Source of the DNA: Cristatella mucedo
Taxonomy: Eukaryota > Bryozoa > Phylactolaemata > Cristatellidae
Assembly: GCA_009760855.2 (NCBI GenBank)
Contig: WPIO01000394.1
Location: 1-27,500, forward strand
Reading direction: 5' to 3'
Length of the DNA: 27,500 bases
In this document: piece by piece, positions 21,793 through 27,500 of the stretch
How the letters are laid out: the number at the start of each line of letters is the position of its first letter
Position numbering within the stretch: the stretch's first letter is position 1
Made by a program: the position numbers and the translations under genes
Notes under the pieces: generated by a model
Seen by the model: only the letters and a program-made list of their open reading frames with translations
What the model was told of the DNA's origin: nothing
The model's database searches: none

Positions 21793-22804
21793 TTAAGCTC
21801 TGTCTGCTGCTCTTCCACCGCCACCACGTGGGCGTCGCGGCGAGCGATCTGCGTCGCCAGGGGGAGCGTTCGCTTTGCGCCTTGCTTCGCCGTAGCCACC
21901 GCGGTCGTCGCCGCCCGCTCGGTGCGGCGGGGAGCGAGCACCGGCGCTGGCGCCGCCGCGAACCGCCCACGTCTTGGTGACGACCATGCCGCAGAAGCAG
22001 CCGATGAAGCAGGCGAGACTCGTGCCCGTGGCTAGAACCGGCACAAACCAGACGGGCAGCGGCTCGCCCCCGAGGACGCCTTTGCCGCTACCGCCGCCAT
22101 CAACTGGCTGCCGCACGAGTATCGCGTCAGGAGAGTTTAATTTGACCTTGACCTTTCCGTGCTTGTCGAACTCTTCGAGCAGGCGCACGACGAGACGCGC
22201 CACGCGCAGGTCGTCGAGCTGGCGACCGCCGGCGGCGACCTGCTCGCGCAGCGTTTCCGCCTCGCTGAGCACCACCTGCAGATAGCGCTCGTACTCGACG
22301 GCCGCGTTGGCGAGCAACTGTGCTGACCTGGACGCCGAGCGAGCGAAGCGAAGGAGACGCGGAAAGGAGAGCGCTCCCGCTCGCGCGCGCGCGCCGGAGA
22401 ACCTCAGCCCCCGCGCCGGGGCTCCGTCCCCGATCGAGCACAGTCGCAGCAGGCTGCCTCGATCTGGCTGCGTCCTACCTGTGACCGACCTCGCTTTCGT
22501 CGGCGAGCGGGACGACCGCCAGCAGGGCGCGGTCCGTGTCCTGAGCGTTCACTTTTTCCAGCGGCGAGCCGCTCCCGGCGCGTACCGCCAGCAGGGCGAC
22601 GGTGACAGCGAGCCGGAAGCCGCTCGTGGCTAGCGAGGCACCGCCGCCGCTAAGTCGGCCGCCGCCGCCGCTTTTGCTGCTGCGACTGCTGCTGCTGCTG
22701 CGACGGAGACTTCTTGTTCTGAGGCGCATGCTGATCTGCTGCGGCAGCGGCTGCCTCGCAACGCTGGACGGCGCGAGCAGACGGCGAGCGAACGCTGGAG
22801 GCAT
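21793..22804 (-). CDS. Predicted two-exon gene, 286-residue membrane protein of unknown function
   Basis: Exon 1 is 22804-22479, the intron is 22478-22328 (151 bp) and exon 2 is 22327-21793. The donor is CAG|GTAGGA. The acceptor CAG|G follows a pyrimidine-rich tract, and joining them keeps the frame (split codon AG/G). The start is an ATG (22804). Residues 1-60 are basic and Ser/Gly-rich. Residues 63-76 (FRLAVTVALLAV) are a short hydrophobic segment, a possible late signal anchor. Residues 110-170 are charged and probably helical (VEYERYLQVVLSEAETLREQV, RLVVRLLEEFDKHG). Residues 201-226 (VWFVPVLATGTSLACFIGCFCGMVVT) form a clear transmembrane helix with three Cys. The tail is Arg/Gly/Pro-rich. 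It lies in a GC-rich island (about 21830-22860) unlike its surroundings. Similar architecture is common among secreted coccidian proteins, but I recognise no family. Confidence 0.55.
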
Positions 22805-22842
22805 ATGGGCTTTAACTACGCCGCTGCGGCGGCGAAGCCGCT

Positions 22843-23489
22843 CGAGTTCAAGCTAGTGGCGGATTGCGGTAGAGGTGTGGCAAGGCGCCGCTACTCGTCT
22901 GAAATTGGTTTTGCGAAGCTATAAAAATCGTGATCGCACGCGGCAGCATGCAGAGCTACAGCGTCTTCGCAAATTTCCACCGCCATCGCTCGCGCGTGCT
23001 TGAGTGGTCAATGCAGCACAAAGGAGGGAAACCAACCGGAGCTTTACGGCAATCTGGATTCTAGCCGCCTGAAGTGGCTGGAACGCTGCTGTACCAAGTA
23101 CCGGAAAATAATTTAGTACGAATGCAGCAGGCTTCAGTGCTCAGAGGTTACCTACATACTTTCAGAACATTCCGTGTGCAATCACATTTTACGTATTAGT
23201 CACAGCATAAAACTGCAAAGCATAGACTCGCCACTGAAACTCAGCCCGATGTAGGTTGAACTTCAAACTTTATATGGAATCTGGTTTTCTGCTGATCAGT
23301 CACTGCCGCCAACATTGAATTGTAGCTACCAGGAACTGTTGTTTCGACGTTCTTGCAAAGCAAACGGTTACGCTGTAGGTAGACATGCAGGCCATCTGAT
23401 GCAAGCCGCCGATCATAGAAAACGTGTCTTAAGCGTGACGCTTGTTGTAGTTTAAATGAGATATCATTCAATCTTATACTGCCGACTAG
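22843..23489. other. Upstream flank of the predicted gene
   Basis: No frame with coding character. It would contain the promoter and 5' UTR of the minus-strand gene at 21793-22804. Confidence 0.4.
22946..22952 (-). promoter_or_regulatory. TGCATGC motif upstream of the predicted gene
   Basis: TGCATGC on the minus strand, about 145 bp before the predicted ATG. This heptamer is known as a promoter element bound by AP2-type factors in apicomplexans. A single short match could be chance, and the lineage is unproven. Confidence 0.2.
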
Positions 23490-23735
23490 GGCTCATCCTT
23501 TTCAGCAGTCCTGAACTGCTAGTTCCATGATACTCGCGATCTCAACTGCTCTCTTGACTCTGCTATGCTTCGCACTTTCTCTTTGTTGCGTGAGACGAAG
23601 TCTGTTGGCTACCGAATGCGTACCGAAAGCCGCTTAGGCTGTGAGTGCACTATACAAAACTCACCTGCGTAACACCCTCATGGTCTTTGTGACTTTGTGA
23701 AGTTACAGACGGAGACATTACATTAAATTAATCTT
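23490..23735 (+). mobile_element. LINE family A 3' end, copy 4
   Basis: About 245 bp, very similar to the reverse complement of 1225-1465 (TCCTGAACTGCTA, CTACCGAATGCGTACCGAAAG, CGCTTAGGCTGTGAGTGC, TGGTCTTT). It ends with a degenerate ATTACATTAAATTAAT tail. Heavily 5'-truncated; no coding function. Confidence 0.88.
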
Positions 23736-24915
23736 GCTTAGCACGCTGCATGGGAATAGCCACGTGAGGCCAAAGCACAAGCTTTAGCCTAAGAACTGCC
23801 ACGCAGCAGCCAACTAAAGCCGTTGAGTGGGCTGCCGGTTGCGATGTAAGGCTATGAATCTGAGTGGTGCACGATAGGTAAGCAAGCATTACCAGCTTTA
23901 TCTATTTATTTTTTCTTTCAGTCGTGTGAGAAAAGTCTGAATTCTTTTTAAATAATGCACACTTTTTAGGAGAAAATGCGGATGGAAAGATTGTGGCTGC
24001 TCTCTGTGATTTTGATCGCTCTATACTAGTGTGCTGAACCGCTAGTGATCGATAGTTACGATCTAAAGGATTTCAAATTGCTTCGAATTGTCATACATAA
24101 ATTAATTATTTTTTATTAAATTAGTTTCTAAATTAATGCTTGGCATTTAAGCTTTTTCAAGGCTTAATTAAGACAGTGATAGTTATTTAAAAATATCAGG
24201 GATGTGTAATCTACTATGCACTCGAAAAACAAATTTACGATTGGCTCTCAGGTTTAGGCCTCGAGGTACGAGTTTGGATGGTATTTAGTGCACAGATCAG
24301 TTAGATGGTAGTCAACTTTGCTATGGTCCTAATGCTCCAGCCAATAAATAGCAACAGTGATCAGATTGATGTGATTGGGCTGATAAGGATTGCGATGCTT
24401 CTTAAACTGTGCAGATTCTACTGCACGCATCTTGTACTGGAATGCATCGACTAAATTTAACGAGATTCAACTAAGGGGCTCCCGAGCTACAGTAATGCAC
24501 GTTGAATAAACAGTGATGTGGTGCATTCGCACCGTACCCTGCCTGACTGCGGTCCGACTGATTGCAGCTCACAGACTTCGGTCAACGCTCTGCGTTTAGT
24601 GGTCGAAGGGCTGGTGGCTGGACCTAATCACTATTGCAGCTTCAGCAAGCGTTAGCTGAGTGCAAGATATTTGAACGAATGCACTCTTAGCACGCAGTGC
24701 TGAGTTACGTATGCATCAATCATCGGAGCTTATGCAAGATGCTGTGCTGCGGATCGCAGTGATTCAAGGGAAAAGGACAGATTCCTACGAGTCAACTCAA
24801 GGAACCTAGCGTGTGATTCATAGGCGCCTATCTGGATTGTGTTGCCTTCTATAGATATTTCAATACGCTCTCGCCAGAAGCCAGTAAAGCACTATAAGAC
24901 GGATTAATTAAATTT
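23736..24915. other. 1.2-kb stretch, nothing recognised
   Basis: No long frames, no repeat match and no RNA gene signature that I can see. Confidence 0.5.
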
Positions 24916-24974
24916 CCCCCCTGACCCCCTCCGGGCATTTACCCCCTTCCAGAGACATTCACCCCCCCCCCCAC
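24916..24974. repeat. C-rich tract on the + strand
   Basis: Contains repeated C runs (CCCCCC, CCCCC, an 11-C run near 24962) separated by short spacers. The complementary strand has G-quadruplex-type spacing. It precedes the G-rich array by about 90 bp with opposite polarity. Confidence 0.85.
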
Positions 24975-25059
24975 CACCGACATTTCATCACGGACTTTTT
25001 TCCGTGCTGTATGACGTTTTTCGCCCTGGGGTGGCAATTTTATGTTAGTGCATATAACT

Positions 25060-26820
25060 AGATATAGTTTTAGGGTTTAAGGTTTAAGTTTGAGCGTTGG
25101 GAGCTTAGCGGTGAGGGTTTAGCTCTTAGTGCTTAGCTTTCAGCGTGCAGTGTTCAGCATTCAGCGTTAGAGATTCGGGTTTTAAGTTGTAGGGCTTTAG
25201 GGCTTTTGGGCTTTAGGGCTTTGGGGCTTTGGGGCTTTGGGGCTTTGGGGCTTTGGGGCTTTGGGGCTTTGGGGCTTTGGGGCTTTGGGGCTTTGGGGCT
25301 TTGGGGCTTTGGGGCTTTGGGGCTTTGGGGCTTTGGGGCTTTGGGACTTTGGGGCTTTGGGGCTTTGGGGCTTTGGGGTTGTAGGGTTTTAGAGTTGTAG
25401 GGTTTTAGGGCTTTAGGGTTTAGGGTTTTATGGCTTTAGGGCTTTTGGGCTTGCTTCAGGGCTTTAGGGATACCTTTAGGGTTTTGGGCTAGCTTTAGGG
25501 TTTTGGGATTTAGGGCTTTAGGGCTTTAGGGTTGTAGGGCTTTAGGGTTTAGGGTTGTAGGGTTTTAGAGTTGTAGGGTTTTAGGGTTTTAGTGTTTTAG
25601 GGATGTTGCTTTGTTGCGTCTTAGCGTTCGTTGCGTTTTAGCGTTGTTTTGTTGTTGCGTTTCAGCGTTTCAGCATTGTAGCTTTCTAGCGTTGTAGCGT
25701 TGTAGTGCAGTAGCGATTTAGCGTTTTATAGTTTTAGCGTTATAGCGTTTTAGCGTTACAACGTTACGGGGTTATAGCGTTTTAGCGTTATAGGGTTATA
25801 GCGTTATAGGGTTATAGGCTTTCTGGGTTTCTGGGTTTAGGGTCGTAGGGTTTTAGGGTTTTAGGGCTCTAGCGTTGTTGCGTTTTAGCGTTTTAGCGTT
25901 TTAGCGTTTCAGTGTTTTAGCGTTTTAGCGGTTTAGCATTTTAGCGATTTAGCGTTTTAGCAATATAGGGATATAGGGTTACAGCGTTATATGGTTATAG
26001 AGTTATATCGTTATACGGTTATAGGTTTATAGGGTTTTAGGGCTTTAGGGTTTTAAAGCACGTTGGTGCTTTGGTGCTTTGGCGCATTGGTGCTTTGACG
26101 CTTTATCGCTTTGAAGCTTTGGCATATTGATGCTTTGGCGCTTTGAAGCTTTGGCGCTTTGACGCTTTGGCGCTTAGGTGATTTGGCGCATAGGCGTTTT
26201 ATCGCGTTATCGTTTTAGCGTTTTATCGTTTCAGCATTGTATCGTTTTATCGTTTTGGCGCTTCGGCGTTTTATCGTTCTGATTTTATATCGTTTTATCT
26301 TTTTAGCGTTTTATCGTTTTGACATTTTGGCGTTTTTACGTTTTAGCATTTAATTGTTTAATCGCTTTAGCGTATTATTGTTTTTATCGCTTTATAGGTT
26401 TATTTATTTATCGTTTTATCGTATTATTTTTTTTATCGTTTCAGCGTTTTATCGTTTTATCCTTTGGCGCTTTGGCGCATTGGTGCATTGGCGCTTTCGT
26501 GCTTTGGCGCTTTTGCGTTTTATCGTTTTAGCGTTTTATTACTTATGCGTTTTATCGTTTTGGCGCCTTAGCATTATATCGTTTTGGCGTTTTATTTTTT
26601 TGGCGTTTGATCGTTTTAGCATGTTATCGTTTCAGCGTTTTATCGTTTTGGCGTTTTAGCGTTTTAAGGTTGCAAAATTGCAGGATTGCATGATAGCATG
26701 ATTGTAGGATTTCAGGATGGTAGCATTGTAGCATTAGGATCGTAGGATTTTAGGCTTTGAGTTTAGGTTTTTAAGATTTTAGGGTTTTAGGGTTTCAAGG
26801 TTTAGGGTTTTATGGCCTAT
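25060..26820 (+). repeat. Telomere-like, G-strand-biased mosaic repeat array
   Basis: About 1.75 kb of short units (mostly 7-9 bp), all G/T-rich on the + strand, changing by block. 25060-25200 is mixed TTTAGGG-like. 25210-25377 is GGGGCTTT. 25378-25606 is TTTAGGG, TTTTAGGG and TTGTAGGG. 25607-26045 is GCGTTTTA and GCGTTATA. 26050-26180 is CTTTGGCG and CTTTGGTG. 26185-26665 is GTTTTATC and GTTTTAGC. 26666-26745 is ATTGTAGG-like. 26746-26820 returns to TTTTAGGG. It looks like a degenerate telomeric or subtelomeric array derived from a TTTAGGG-type repeat, but it lies inside the window with unique-looking sequence on both sides. Confidence 0.85.
25210..25377 (+). repeat. (GGGGCTTT)n octamer array
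   Basis: About 20 near-perfect tandem octamers with one GGGACTTT variant near 25343. Four G at 8-bp spacing with 4-nt CTTT loops fits the usual G-quadruplex rule. The open frame reading GLWGFGAL is a by-product of the repeat. Confidence 0.97.
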
Positions 26821-27104
26821 ATATCTTTATCTACTAATGTGCGTCGTGCGGAGAGCCGTGATTATGTGCCCCTTTTTATTGCTCCTTTTTCGTGATTCGA
26901 TTGGCCTCTCATTTGTTCATCAGGAAATGCATCAGAAGTACAGTTTTTGTAATCAGACTAGTCAAATGGACTGTGTAGAGCGAGGCGAACCAATGAATAT
27001 GTCATACTGAATTAAGAAAATGTCCAATTATAATGAATTTATTTTATTTCCATAGAGATTCAACTTCATTTGATTTAGTACATGTATACATATACCTGTA
27101 TTCC

Positions 27105-27210
27105 TAGTTAATGATAATAATACCATTAATAATAATAATGCACTTGATATAGCGCCCTCAGAGAACTGAGTCTTTTTCTAGGCGCTTCACATTTGCTGCG
27201 ATGTCATCTC
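27105..27210 (-). mobile_element. LINE family B 3' end fragment (minus)
   Basis: AAT-rich tail (about 27112-27140) followed by ATAGCGCCCTCAGAGAACTGAG and CTAGGCGCTTCACATTTGC, the conserved family B 3' segment in reverse orientation. It is too short to tell whether it is a truncated LINE or the tail of a SINE. Confidence 0.8.
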
Positions 27211-27500
27211 AATGTATTATAAAGCTTCATTTGAAATCACGAGAAAGTATTTCAATGCAGTATATGCACTTGGCAACTGAAAGATATGAGACCCTGGAAA
27301 TAATGCAATAGAACTAAGAATCCCACACAGTTCTTTAATTCTTTGTTTATCAGATAATGTTGTTGAGTAAAGTTTTTAATTTCCTCGATTTCTTGCAATT
27401 GTTTTGAACCACGTCAGGCCTATTGTTGGGCATACTCGTGCTAGCATGCTTCAAACCCTTGATGATTGCTGAGAAAATGTGCGAAGTGGTTGTTGCTGAG
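27211..27500. other. Right edge, nothing recognised
   Basis: AT-rich, no frame or repeat of note up to the end of the window. Confidence 0.5.

Noticed and set aside
21974-22856. Several frames on both strands in the GC-rich island (e.g. 21754-22035, 21974-22285, 22127-22441, 22307-22633)
   Set aside because: High GC removes stops in all frames. Only the minus-strand pair joined by a GT-AG intron gives hydrophobic segments and a continuous product.
25206-25400. 64-codon frame of GLWGFGAL repeats
   Set aside because: Direct translation of GGGGCTTT octamers (24 bp = 8 codons), with no start context or non-repeat part.
26319-26659. Phe/Leu-rich, membrane-like frames in the telomere-like array
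   Set aside because: T-rich short repeats always give Phe, Leu, Ile and Tyr codons. There is no independent evidence of a gene.
25060-26820. CRISPR-like regularly spaced repeat
   Set aside because: Units are 7-9 bp with no spacers, and the genome is eukaryotic.

Overview
This is a eukaryotic genomic window dominated by transposable elements and simple repeats. I find one plausible host gene. The lineage is not certain. Evidence for a eukaryote includes non-LTR retrotransposons, an LTR retrotransposon, tRNA-derived SINEs, long microsatellites and a GT-AG intron. A coccidian apicomplexan of the Sarcocystis type is my leading guess. It rests on a short-intron gene encoding an Arg/Ser/Gly/Ala-rich membrane protein, a GCATGC motif upstream of it, TTTAGGG-like repeats, and my recollection that Sarcocystis genomes are rich in LINEs. 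A marine invertebrate or a dinoflagellate/chromerid relative is not excluded. I see no prokaryotic operon, CRISPR array or phage.

Layout. 1-42 is a (CT)n tract. 1216-3690 (minus) is a 5'-truncated CR1/L2-like LINE, here called family A, with a (TAATG)n tail. 4560-6642 (plus) is a complete LTR-gag-LTR element with a 5-bp target duplication and no pol. It sits in the ATT-rich tail of 6643-7955 (minus), a copy of a second CR1/L2-like LINE, family B. 7956-10476 has no recognisable gene. 10477-13684 (plus) is the longest family B copy (endonuclease, reverse transcriptase, C-terminal domain, ATT tail), with an 18-bp foldback at its 5' edge. 13685-18060 is a pile of further A and B fragments, including a family B copy inserted inside a family A copy with a 9-bp target duplication. 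19187-20540 holds three tRNA-derived SINEs, one of which carries the family B 3' tail. 20894-21061 is a (CA)n(TA)n tract. 21793-22804 (minus) is a GC-rich predicted two-exon gene for a 286-residue protein with two hydrophobic segments. 23490-23735 is another family A 3' end. 24916-26820 is a C-rich tract followed by about 1.75 kb of G-strand-biased, telomere-like mosaic repeats containing a near-perfect (GGGGCTTT)n block. 27105-27210 is a short family B 3' end.

How the parts relate. Family B would supply reverse transcriptase for itself and possibly for the SINE that copies its 3' end. The gag-only LTR element must depend on a partner elsewhere for reverse transcriptase and integrase. All LINE copies here are broken. 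No new multi-gene system is visible. The items most worth checking are the gag-only element with its coding minisatellites, the 22-kb gene, the telomere-like mosaic and the nested LINE/SINE history.
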